This document shows, piece by piece, positions 53,678 to 64,000 of a stretch of 64,000 bases of DNA. Within the stretch, counting starts at the first letter, position 1; each line of letters starts with the position of its first letter. Under the pieces are notes generated by a model. It worked only from the letters and a program-made list of their open reading frames with translations, ran no database searches and was not told the DNA's origin. The stretch comes from Prototheca cutis (lineage: Eukaryota; Chlorophyta; Trebouxiophyceae; Chlorellales; Chlorellaceae), in contig BCIH01000001.1 in the NCBI GenBank assembly GCA_002897115.2, forward strand, positions 1,350,871-1,414,870, given 5' to 3'. The position numbers and the translations under genes are program-made.

Positions 53678-56600
53678 ATGGAGGGGCCTTTGTTTGAAGA
53701 AGGCTTCGTCGGAGCGACCATCGCGGCGGACGAGGTGGGCCAGCTCGCGAGCAGCGTGGGACCTCTTTTGTGACGCATGCTTTCACATGTGATATGATTG
53801 TCTGTTTGAACTGTCGCACAGCACTGGGCACGGGGTTGGAGATCTGGGGCGAACTCTTCCCCTTCCCCACGCTACACCCTGACTGCTGACCGCCAACTGA
53901 TGTGCAGGGTGCTGCCTCGGGGGACGCCTTTGATGCCTCGGCCTACTCCTTTTTTGGTGGAGGCGGGGACCTTGATGGAGGGCTGGATGAGGAGCTAGAG
54001 GTGCGCCTTGGCGGTGGTGGGAGCAGGGGGTGACTGGCCTGCTGGCTGGCTGGAGCTGTCGGCTGTGTTGCGGGGCGTGAATCGTCTGGCTGCTGAGCCA
54101 TGGAAAGAACAATCCAAATTGATCACCACAGGTGGGCCTGGAGGCCCCGCCGGCGGAGGAGGAAGTACTGGAAGGCGGCATCGACTACATGGATGCTGCG
54201 TTTGAGGAGGATGGGGATGATGAGGATTTGTCCATGGCGGCGCTCATCAGCGGCACAGACGGTCGGGGCCTGGCTCCGCCGGCGCCGCCGCCCATCCCCT
54301 CTGCAGAGCTTACCGCTGGTGGCGGCGGTTTGGGTGCCGCAGAGGCCGACGGCCTGCTTGCACCTTCCAAGCCGTCTGGCAGCATCGCGCTCGGCGGGCT
54401 CTTGACGGCCGGGTCGGGCTTCTACGCGCCCTCACCACCAGGCAGGACCTATGGCGGCCGCCCCGTGATCGGGGCTGACCTGGGGACCTTTGGCACGCCG
54501 CCGCTCGGCGGACTGCCTTCGGAGCCCGACAGCCTGTCGCGCCTTGGCAGGCCAGAACGGGCACTGCCCGTGGCGCTGCCGGGAGCCGCGGCGTCTGCTT
54601 ACCCCGGATACGGCCAGCCGCCGCAGCCTCAGCTGTACCCACCTGCGCCAGCGGTGAGCAGGGAGCCCGGGGGGTTGTAGTAGCGGTTTCTACAACGGGT
54701 GTTGTGATGCCTCAAAGCGATATGCTGCAGGGCCCTTGATGACGACGAACGATGCAGTCATGCCCAAGGCTGATGCGTAACCTAGGTTGCCTGGATGGAA
54801 ATTTTTTCCTTTCCTCGTAGATATGGTCTGTATGTCACAGCAAACCACCACTGGTACTGCAGGGTCTGTCGGCAAGCCAGCTGGAGGCGGCACTGCTCGC
54901 GCGGTCGGCACCTCTGCCGCCGGTGCAGATGCCACCCCAGGCACAGATGCCACCGCAGATGCACCAGGGCCACAGCGCGCCCGGGATCATGCTGGGGCCA
55001 GTGCGAAGTGGGACCAGGCCCCAGGGGGCCCCAGGCCTTGGATCAGCCCCGACACTGGGACCTCCGGGCCGTGCGCCGGCGCCGCAGTTTCCGCACGGCG
55101 TTTCGACCGCGCCTGGGGGAATCATGGCCCCGCCAGCGGGTCCAGAGACTGCGGGTCTTCTTCCGCCCGGTCCTGGGATGCCGGCCCAGGCGGCGGTGCC
55201 TCCATCTGCTGCAGGCGTCCCACAGGCCCGCCGGACTCCAGGCGTCGCAGGGCCTGCCGGCTGGGTCGGGCCGCCTGGGCCCCGGGCCGGTGGCCCACCA
55301 GCGGCTTTGGACCAGCAGGATTTCCCGGCTCTGGGCACGGAGCGCCCTGCAGGGCCGCCACGCGCGCAGGGCCAGCCTGACCGGCCGACGGGGATGATGC
55401 ACCCAGAGCACCGGCGCCCGCACCAGCAGCCGCCGCAACGCCGTGGCATTGGCGACCGCCTGCATGGGCTCTCGCTCGCTGACAGGTCCGTGGATGTTGT
55501 TGGAAGAAGGATGGCAATTCGACTGCTGCTGAATCCGCCGGGTGTCTGGGAAATGGCTTGATAGCACATGGTTACGGACCGACTTTGAATCGTCTGCGTC
55601 GCACCCATTGCAGCATCGTCTGCGGATGGATGACCCCAGAACCCAAACTCACATCACATCCCTTTGCATCCTTCCCTCCCTCCTTTCCAGGCTACCGGCG
55701 CCCGGGGCTCACGGCCGAACCCGCACGGTGCGGCGCGACAGCGTCTACATGAGTGCGGACGAGATCGACGGGATCCTGTATTCGCAGATGCGCGGGCTGC
55801 AGCAAGGCCCGCCCTACGTCGAGGACTACTACTACCAGGGTTTTGTGTACAAGTACTACAACCGCCGCAACCGCGCATCCTTTGCGCCCGAGACCGGTAC
55901 GTTGGCTTGCTTGTGTGGCGGGGGGNGGGNGGGGNGGGGACAGGACGGACAGGTGCTTGGCGGCATTGGGAGGGGCAAAGTCCAGGCAGCCCTGAAAGAG
56001 CACCAGGCCCTCTCACGCACATGCACGATACCAAGTAAACTGGCATAAACATTNAAAACACCCGTTAAAAAACCCACCATTGCACAATCCACAGTGCGTG
56101 AGCTGGCGCCGACGGAAAAGGCCGGCGCGGGTGAGGTCGAGTTTGTGCACTTGGAGGGTCTGGGCCGCGTGCCCTTCTCCAACATCCGAAGGCCGCGGCC
56201 GCTGATGGAGCAGACGACGACCGGTTCTGGGCCTGCTGGCGAGGANGGAGCCGTCCCCGATCAGGAGGAAAAGGAGAACGACGGCGGCAATGCACAGGGC
56301 CCCCGGCGGCGGTTGGGCGACGAGCCGGCCTTGGCGGCCCGCATCATGATCGAGGACTGCTCGGCGCTTGTGCTGGATGTTCTGGATATCGATGCCATCT
56401 TTGTCGCGGGCGCGGGTCGCACGGTGCCGGACGAAGACGCGCTGCGGGCACGCCGCGGCTTGCTCCTCGATGGCCTTGCCGCGTCCCTCCGCCTGGCGGC
56501 GAGTCCTGACGGCGCTGGTGCAGACGGCTCAACCGTCACTGCCGCGGTCAACACGGATCCGGTGTTCCGGCGNCTGATGGCGCTGCCAAAGGGCCGGACG

Positions 56601-57215
56601 CTCGCGGCACGTGCGCTGCGCGTGACCTTCCCCCCCGCCGACGAGCGCGTAAGGCCTCAGCCCCGGCCGCGCAGCACGGCAAACCTGCGCCTTCTCTGGG
56701 CCGTCCTGCGTGGAGCGCACGTCCTGTTTGACGTCGGCAGTTCTGGTGATGAGGGTGCCGTCGCCGCGCAGCAGTCGGCGTCGGAACTGGTAGCGTCTTC
56801 GGCNCGCGTGGCCGCAGCGGCAGCTGGCGTCGTGTCGGCGCTGCCTTCTGCATCGGACGTCGCGGGCGCCGCTGCCGCGCTGGCCGGGGGCATGGACGCG
56901 GGCAAGCTGCCGCCGCTGACCGCACGGCCCAAGGACGCTGCCACGCCTGATGGTGCGCCGCTGCCGCCGCTGCCTTGGCTCGCAGACGTGATCGTCGCGC
57001 TGGCCCGCCGCGCGCGGGAGCTGCGGCTGCTGGAAGACAATGAGGAAATTGAGGAGGGGGAGCTGGAGCGCGCCGCCCCGGAACCCGAGCCCGAGCTCGC
57101 AGCGGCAAAGGACGTCTGGCGCAGGGCCGCGGCAGCGTTGGCCGCCGCACTCGCGACACAGCGCGAGGGTATGCCGGCCAACCTGGTCCAGGCCATCGGC
57201 CCCCTGCTGCCCTGA
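53678..57215 (+). CDS. PAT1: PAT1 family decapping activator
   Basis: Exons 53678-53734, 53908-54000, 54132-54653, 54863-55485, 55691-55896 and 56095-57215 give 873 residues. PAT1 links the Lsm1-7 ring, DDX6 and decapping enzymes in cytoplasmic P bodies. DAFDASAYSFFGGGGD near the N-terminus resembles the plant PAT1 FDAS-YAFFG motif. A long Pro/Gly/Gln-rich middle follows. SVYMSADEIDGILYSQMRGL then GPPYVEDYYYQGFVYK is the conserved PAT1 core, continued by FVHLEGLGRVPFSNIRRPRP. The C-terminal ~300 residues form the alpha-solenoid (RTLAARALRV, LLWAVLRGAHVLFDV). The first exon (MEGPLFEEGFVGATIAADE) is the least certain; frame and phase fit. Confidence 0.85.
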
Positions 57216-57852
57216 ATGGTTCGCTTACACCAGGATCAGAGTGCCAGGGATGGGGTGGATTGAACCAACACCCTCCCCCAGGGAAACCCAGAGCGTGGAG
57301 ACTGGCATCCCATCCCACACCCCAAAATAGTCCCCCGACCAATGCTGGTTGCTTGACACGTGGATGCAAAACTGATGACAATTTTTGTTTCGCTTTCAGA
57401 GTTGTAATCACGTTCATGCTCTGCTTTGGTGGAGTATGGGGAGGGTATTTTCCAAAAGGCAAGACATATACTCAGCTGTCCACTGACTCCGTCCGTCACG
57501 TCCCGACACGCTCGCTGGCCCAGCCGGAAGGTGCTGCTGCTCGGGCAATTCCCCACCCCTNCAATGAATTTCCAGGGGCGAGATCATCGCCAGAGCATTG
57601 GTTACGCTCAACAGATTGCGATCGTCTGAGCGGATCATGCGCTGTAGGACAATTCAGTCCTGGGAGACCCTCCCGGAAGAAAGCGGGGCTGGCGTCAAAT
57701 TTTCCGAGGAAAATGTCGCTCTGTTTCAAACAGGGCTGGCTGCGTTCAAAGTGCCCCCTGGCGCACACGCAACCATACCATTTGCTCGCTGGCTTCTGCA
57801 TTGCAAAGGAAGAAGTCCTGTCTGGTATTCTCTGTGCTCTAGCTTCTGGACA
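57216..57852. other. intergenic upstream of centrin
   Basis: It holds the 3' flank of PAT1 and the promoter and untranslated first exon of centrin. No gene was seen. Confidence 0.45.
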
Positions 57853-58985
57853 ATGGTGAGCGGGCGAGGGGATTGTGGGGGCCTGTGGCTCGATGAAGAG
57901 CTGCCCTTTGGCTCTCGGTCCACGTTCCCGAGGCATGATTACCACTCGACGGNGTCCGCATGTTCACAAATGCTCCACTCCCGTTGTCTGTCCAGGCGAC
58001 TGGGCTGACGGCACAGAGCTACAGGCGGGCTGTCACGACGGCGCGGAGGGATCGCAAGGCCGGGCCCCGCGTGGGCCTGACCGAGGAGCAGCGCCAGGAG
58101 ATCAGGTAGGAGGCGATTTGGAGCTTCACTGTGTGACGGGTTCTGAGATCAACGCGGAGAAAGGCACAAGGGGCATGCCTCATCTGTCCGTGCCCTCCAC
58201 GTTACAGGGAGGCTTTTGATCTGTTTGACACGGACGGGTCTGGCACGATCGACGTCCGCGAACTCAAGGTCCGGCTGCCTTGCTGAGCGATCTTGTTTGG
58301 TTGGTTTTGGAAGGTGACGAATGCCAGTGTCTATGTGCGGGGCTGGCCGGGATGTGCTCTGGGAGGAAGCTAGACAGCAGTGCACACACAGGCACCGGGT
58401 TGGGAGCCTGAGCACCCAGCCATGGTTTCACATCTCTGTACAAACCCCCTCGTGTACAGGTTGCCATGCGTGCACTGGGTTTTGAGCCCAAGAAAGAGGA
58501 AGTGAAGAAGCTGATTGCGGACTTTGACAAGGACGGCTCTGGCCTGATTGAGTACGACGACTTTCTGGCGGTCATGACCACCAAGATGGGCGAACGCGAC
58601 AGCAAGGAGGAGATCCTCAAGGCCTTCCGCCTGTTTGATGACGACGAGACGGGCAAGATCTCCTTCAAAAACCTCAAGCGGGTTGCAAAGGAGCTCGGCG
58701 AGAACATCACAGGTTCGTGTGCGGGTTTTATTTGTGCGTGGGTGGGTGGGTGGGTGGGGGGGGGGCTGTAGGCATGTAGCACAATGAGGAGACGACGCTG
58801 GCTAGGAACCGTGCTCACTCATTACCACTCACCCATGCTTACCACTCCACCCACTCACCCCCAAAATGAGCCAACAAACAGATGAGGAGTTGCAAGAGAT
58901 GATTGACGAGGCAGACCGGGACGGCGATGGCGAGGTCAATGAGGAGGAGTTTATTCGGATCATGAAGAAGACGTCGCTGTTCTGA
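57853..58985 (+). CDS. centrin (caltractin)
   Basis: Exons 57853-57855, 58017-58105, 58208-58268, 58460-58712 and 58882-58985 give 169 residues, the length of Chlamydomonas centrin. It is a calcium-binding protein of basal bodies, centrioles and spindle poles. A basic N-terminus ([20 protein letters not shown]) precedes four EF hands. Loop 1 [12 protein letters not shown], loop 2 [12 protein letters not shown] and loop 4 [12 protein letters not shown] look competent. Loop 3, [12 protein letters not shown], ends in Asn where Glu or Asp is expected, so its binding is probably weak. [36 protein letters not shown] and the C-terminal MKKTSLF match the family. The first coding exon is only ATG before gtgagc. 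Confidence 0.95.
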
Positions 58986-59372
58986 GCGTTTCAACGAGCT
59001 GTGTCGTCTGAAAAAACAGTCCCTGTAGTACTATGTTGTTCTGTCCCGGGCGCGTGCCTCCATCGTTCATCGCTGCACTTTTCCCTTTCGATTTCGACAA
59101 CCTCGACGAGGGGGAGAAGAAGGGACGAGGCATGTGCTGATCGGCAGTTGAGTCTGCTTCCATCATCTTTCCGTTCTAAACAAGCGCCACCCTGGCCCGA
59201 TAGATAAAGCCTCCCAAAACCGTGATACAGAAGTGCCCTGGCACTGCACCGGCGACTGGGTCGTTCAGAGTCCACAAAAGCCCTTGCACAGGCGTCATCG
59301 CATGACAACAACACATTGGTTGTTGCATGCTCGATCAGCGTCGATCAGTCGGTGCCCAACAATACATGACCA
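58986..59372. other. intergenic between convergent genes
   Basis: It holds the 3' untranslated regions of centrin and of the coiled-coil gene on minus. Nothing else was seen. Confidence 0.5.
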
Positions 59373-62300
59373 TCAGGCAAACAGGTCGTCGTCACCCCAG
59401 CCGGAGGTGGTCTGCTGCTCCCCAAAAGGGCCCGCAGAACCGGGCTTGCCGTCCAGTGCGACATCTTCGAAGAACGTCGAGCCGTCGTCATTGCGCCCTG
59501 CCACGCTGGCGCCCCAGTCAAACAGCGGCTGCGCCGCCGAGTCTTCGCCAAATGGTGGTGCAGCATTGCTGTGCTGCCAGGGCTCACTGGTCGCGGGCTC
59601 GTGCTTGTCGGGGGACATCGCCGCCAGCNCGTTGTCATAGGTGGTCAAGTATTCAGGCTGGCCGGGCTGTTGGGGTTGGTCGTCGTCAGCAGGATAGGGG
59701 ATCTGGTATGCTCTGGTTGGCTGATCACCAGCATTGTCAAGGAAGGACGACGCCAGCTCCAAGTCGGCCCATCCAGCGTCAGGCTTGGGAAAGGACACCG
59801 GCACCGTGGGAGAGGAAAACCCTTCTTCCGCGTGCGCTCCAGGCGTCACCACGCCCTCGCCAGTCGCTTGCTCCTGCTCTCGCTCAGGCTCTTGCCAGGG
59901 CTCGGGGGGGCCAGCCGGCAGCCAGGTGCCACCGGCAGTCTCGTCAGGCCCGGCATCCTCAAACCAGCCCTCCTCGTCACCCCAAGCCGTCTTCCTCCTG
60001 CCAAAGGGAATGGCCTGGTCCTCGGCAGGCTCCGCAGCCGACCACGAGGGTTCAGGCTCCGGGATTGCTGCCGCTTGAACTGGTGGCGCCGTCTCAGTGC
60101 CCGGCTGCTCGTTTGCCTGCGGTGCCCACTCCTGAGCCGGCCTCTCGTCAAGCTTGGCGGGAACTTCGGGCGCCACTTCAGCCGCTGCGTCGGCAGCTTC
60201 AGCTTCCTCGTCCGGGTATGCACCCGCATCGCTCGCCGCATCTGCCACGGGCACGACACCATGTTCCGGCTGCGCCTCCTCTTGTTGTGCAAAAGGCGCA
60301 GCATGATCCGTCGCAGTCTCGTGGGTGTCGGCGGCGGCGGCAGCACCGTCCCAGCCAGCTTGCTCCTCCTCTTCCCAGCCAGCTTGCTCCTCCTCTTCCC
60401 AGCCAGCTTGCTCCTCCTCTTCCCAGCCAGCCTCAGGGTTGTCAGCACCCGCTGCCCAGCCGTCCAGTGGTTGGTCGGCATCGCCTGCTTCCACAGTGAC
60501 ATCCTCATCACCCTCACCCTCACCAGCGAGTTTTTCTTCGATGCCGACTGCATCAACGCCGGCGTCATTGTCGCCCCAGCCAGCTTCTTCCTCGACAGCG
60601 GCAAGACGCTGTTCCACCCAGGCCGGATCAACGCCCGCGGCCACGAGCGCAGCCACGAGCGCCACCACCTTGGCCTCCTCCTGGCCCAGCGACATCAGGC
60701 AATCATTCAGCTGCTCCTCCAGCTCTGCAGCATCTGAGGTTGCTGCGTGCTGCGGAGCATGGGCTGTAGTTGCCTCGGCCTGTGCGAGGGCTGCCTGAGA
60801 CTCCGCGAGGGCCGCTTGAGCCTCCGCAAATGCTGCTTGAGCCTCCGCAAGCCTTCCCTCCACCTCCAAAGCCCGGCGCTCGGCGGCAGACTTCGCATCG
60901 GCCGCAGCGCCCAGTTCGGCAACGGCACCCTCAGCCATGGCCATGGCCTCCGTGGCCTGAGCCTCTGCCTCCGCCAGCTGCTCGCGCAACNGCGCCAGCT
61001 CAGCACCAGCTGGCACGCCCTCCGAGTTTGCAACCGCCAGCGACTCTTGCGCCGCTCTCAACTGACTGCGCAGCTCCTCGGCCTGATGATCCGCGTCGTT
61101 GGCCCGCGCCGTTTCAGCAGCCAAGCGCTCGGTGTCGGCGGCCCGAGCCCGCTTCAGTTTGGCCACGAGGACCTTGGCGCGCTTGGTTTCCTCGGCCTGC
61201 GCTGCAGCGGCCGCTTCTTCGCGCTCCGCGCCGGCGGCCAGTTCGGCACGCAGGGACTCGAGCACTGCGTGCAGATCGGCACGCTCCGCCGCCGCGCTTT
61301 CCAGCTGCTCTTGCAGAGCTGCGAGTTGGGTGTGGGCCTGGGAAGCGTCATTCACCTCCGCGGCCTGGGCAGCGACGACGCNGTGCTCGGCTTCGACGGC
61401 GCGGTGCTCGGCTTCGATGGCGCGGTGCGCGGCTTGCTCGGCGAGCTTTTCAGCATCCAAAGCTCTTGCCTCGGCCGCAGCAGCCCTCTGCTCTGCTTCT
61501 GCAGCGCGCAATGTAGTGGCCTCGATCTCGCTCTGTGCCTCCTGCAGTTCGTCTCGCATCGCCTGGCTTGCCTCCCTTTCACTATCAAGCACGCGTTCGC
61601 CTTCTTCCAGGGCCTCCTGCATTTCCAGCACCTGCGCCCGGAGTGCCTGTGCCTGGTGTTGCGTGGCCGTCAGACGCTCGGCGTCCTGCTCTTCAAGGGC
61701 AGCTAGCCTCGACTCCAACTCAGCGGCGCGAGCTTCGGCGGCCTCGGCCGCCGCACGGGCAGACGCCAGCTCGGCTGCGGCTGTTGTTGAGGCTGCTGTG
61801 GCAGCAGCTTCAGCCTTTTCGGTGGCTGCCGCAGCAGCAGCTTCAGCTGCCGCAAGTCGCTGCTCGAGCTGGGCCGTATGCGCCTCGGTCACCGAAGCAG
61901 AACCCTCCAGCTGCTCCCGCAGCTGCTCGACGGCTTCCGCTGCCTGACGCGCAGCCTCCTGTAGGATTTGGAGTTGAATGAGCAGGGAAGGGCGTCAGGC
62001 TGGGCAGAGGGCTAGACAGGCAATCAATACAACATCCATGCAGTAGAATAGGCCAACAAGCTTCCGTCCACCCATGCACACACCGTCTTCTCCTCCAGCA
62101 GGTCCATGAGTTTGAGGTTCTCGCTGTCCAGGTCCTCCAGCTCCTGGGGGCCAATTCAGCACAAGGGGATTTGTGCGTCGTCCAGTTGGGAGCGCGTGGA
62201 GAGCATGCATGCACACCACAAGCCTGCCCAATAAAAAGGAGCATTACCTGTGCATGTTCGGCCTTGACCTTTGCGAGCTCTTCCGCATGCGCCGCTGACA

Positions 62301-64000
62301 CTGACTCCTGGGTTGGGGGTTGATGGAAAGCAAGCATTGTTTAGAGCTGGGGGAGGGGCTTTCTGGTGGCCAAGCATCAACCCCCCAAGAGTGCCCAGTT
62401 CATCCAACCACGCTNGCCGGCAGGGGTCGTTCCCGTCGGCATGGAATGGCGTCTGCTGCATGATCAAACGACGTCATGGCTCCTCAGGAAAGAGAGGAAA
62501 TGTGCCACACCCTTTACACACCTGCACCTCGCGCGCCGCCTCGAGCTGTGCCCTGAGCGCCTCCAGCTCNGCATCCCTGGACAGGTGTGGGTGGCAGGCT
62601 GGGTTTGGGCTCGCTCAGGACAAGAAGAAGCAAGAGCCAACTGAGCGTCCCAGGAACGACCACCAGTGCAGCAATCACAACCAGTCAGTCGTCACGGCAC
62701 ACATCATCAGCATCGTTCATCCAGAAACCCGCAGATCGGCGGATCGATCAACCAGGCATGCCTACCTCGCCGCCAGGGCCTCAGCAACTGCCGCGGCTTC
62801 ATGAGCCTCTGCATTCCCCTCCCTCGCTGCGGACTCGAGATCTTTCTCCAGCTGCGCCGCACGCTCCTGGGCGGCGGTCTGCGCGGCACCCAGTGCCTGG
62901 ATCTTCTTCCTGGCCAGGCCAAACTTGCGCTGGAGATCCTCGACCCGGGTTTTCAGGGACGAGGCTTCCTCCCGCGCCTCCTGAGCCTCACGCTCGGCGG
63001 CGTCGGCCGCGTCCCGCGCCGCAGTAAGCGCGGCGGCCCCCGCGTCGGCGGCTTTCCGCAGTTCGGCCTCCCTCGCTTCGACTTCCTCCCGCATGCGGTC
63101 GCGCACATCACGCAGGGCTTCCTGCACCCGCGCAGCGGCAGTTTCCTGCGCGCGCTGCACACGCGCAGAAGCCGTCTCGTGCGCGCGCTCCGCATCTTCT
63201 TCCGCGGCATCCAGTCGCTCCTGCAGGTGCTCGGCCTCTCGCCGTGCCCGTGCCAGCGCCGCCGCGCGGGAGCGCCGCTCTGATTCCAGCGCGGCACGCA
63301 GTTCCTCGCACCGCTCGCCCTCGGCTTCCAGCTCCCGTCGTGCATGTTCCAGTTCTGCCGAGATCTTTCGCGGACTCGCAAACGAAGCAGCTGCTGCCGC
63401 CCGCGCAGCCGAAGCCTCTGCCCGCTCCAGGGCCGCATCCCGCTCCGCAGCGGCAGACTCCGCCAGCTGGTGAGCNGCAGCGACCTCGGCCTCCAGTCGG
63501 TGACATGTTTTTTGAAGGTCAGACAGCTTGGCTGCTTGTGCTTTGATCACCGACGCTTCAGCAGCTTCTTGCGCCGCCTGCGCAGCCTCGCGCTCGGCTT
63601 GTTGCGCCGCCTGCGCAGCCTCGCGCTCGGCCTCCGCGATCGCCAACGCTGCCCGGAGGTTCTTGGCCTCAGACAGCACGGCCTCCAGGCGCTGCTCTCG
63701 CTCCTCGATCGCAGCCTGGAGCTCTGTGACGAGCATTGAGCCAGGCACAGAATGCTGGACGTCNAAGGAGGCAACTTTCATTTCCTCGTCTTCGGCCAGG
63801 GCCGGCTCCGTGAATTGCGCCACGGGTTCCCCATCCCACGGCTTCACTGCCTGCGGCGCCGCCAACGCATCATCCTCTGGCCCGTCGCCAGCGGCACCTT
63901 CCTCTTCGACGACAAAACCCTCGAAAGGTGGCGCAGTCTTGGGAAGGATGGGANACTGTGCAACTGGGCCGTCGACAGCTGAGACAACGCCATCCGGGNC
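59373..64000 (-). CDS. giant coiled-coil protein with acidic Trp-rich C-terminus (5' truncated)
   Basis: Exons from beyond 64000 to 62766, then 62576-62522, 62307-62248, 62143-62084 and 61958-59373 are phase-consistent, giving over 1,300 residues in the window. The first visible part is acidic (FEGFVVEEEGAAGDGPEDDA), then Ala/Glu/Arg heptads continue for about 1,000 residues. The C-terminal ~450 residues are acidic and Pro/Trp-rich, with three tandem copies of a 10-residue unit (EEEEQAGWEE) and repeated GW or W-acid motifs, ending SGWGDDDLFA. Golgins, tether proteins and centrosomal proteins share this build, but no family is specific. Isolated n bases occur. The start lies beyond the right edge. 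Confidence 0.75.
60347..60436 (-). repeat. three tandem 30-bp coding repeats
   Basis: Nearly identical 30-bp units (containing cttcccagccagcttgctcc on plus) are repeated in a row and encode EEEEQAGWEE-type copies in the coiled-coil protein. A fourth, partly diverged unit borders them. Confidence 0.85.

Noticed and set aside
59327..60499. 390-codon plus frame opposite the coiled-coil gene
   Set aside because: It is an antisense shadow of low-complexity, GC-rich coding sequence; Pro/Arg/Gln-rich with no motif.

Overview
The window is nuclear DNA from a eukaryote, most probably a green alga of the Chlorella/Auxenochlorella type. The DNA is GC-rich and almost every gene is broken by many short GT-AG introns, with GTGAGT or GTGCGT donors. 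The gene set (AP2 factor, SPX protein, plastid-type peptide deformylase, an AGT2-type aminotransferase, a 169-residue centrin) is plant/algal. The lineage is inferred from gene content only. Three runs of N (27916-28020, 39712-39791, 51841-51901) and many single n bases show a draft assembly. All three gaps lie in introns beside simple repeats.

Layout. 1-3 kb: a TTI1-like gene running off the left edge, an acidic unknown protein and a poorly resolved membrane-protein gene, all on minus. 3-15.6 kb: nucleotide-sugar transporter (+), bZIP factor (-), NUP42-like FG nucleoporin (-), coiled-coil protein with a basic tail (+), CDC123 (+). 15.6-18.2 kb: gene-poor, with a Fanzor/TnpB-like zinc-ribbon remnant. 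18.2-28.9 kb: voltage-gated K+ channel with a cyclic-nucleotide-binding domain (+), hnRNP F/H-type protein (-), peptide deformylase (+), SPX protein (-). 29-31 kb: gene-poor, with a second Fanzor-like remnant. 31-45 kb: SmG (+), POLE3/Dpb4 histone-fold subunit (-), eIF2B epsilon (+), AGT2 aminotransferase (-), RWDD2-like protein (+), AP2 factor (-). 45-64 kb: one tRNA-Arg(ACG) (-), membrane-anchored dual-specificity phosphatase (-), a RING-less MAT1 (+), CWC21/SRRM2 (-), PAT1 (+), centrin (+), and a long coiled-coil protein (-) running off the right edge.

The genes do not form one pathway. Translation control (eIF2B epsilon; CDC123, which assembles eIF2), RNA processing (SmG, CWC21, PAT1, hnRNP H) and nuclear transport are well represented. 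Several neighbours are head to head across 220-430 bp. Exon models were built by hand: for most genes the summed exon length is a multiple of three and the junctions rebuild conserved family motifs. That is the main evidence for the splice sites.

Most unusual: two decayed copies of a TnpB/Fanzor-type C-terminus, a possible 22-nt intron inside the channel gene, four GC-AG introns, genes whose first coding exon is only ATG or 10 nt, a MAT1 with no room for its RING domain, and an algal bZIP with the fungal Pap1/Yap basic-region signature.
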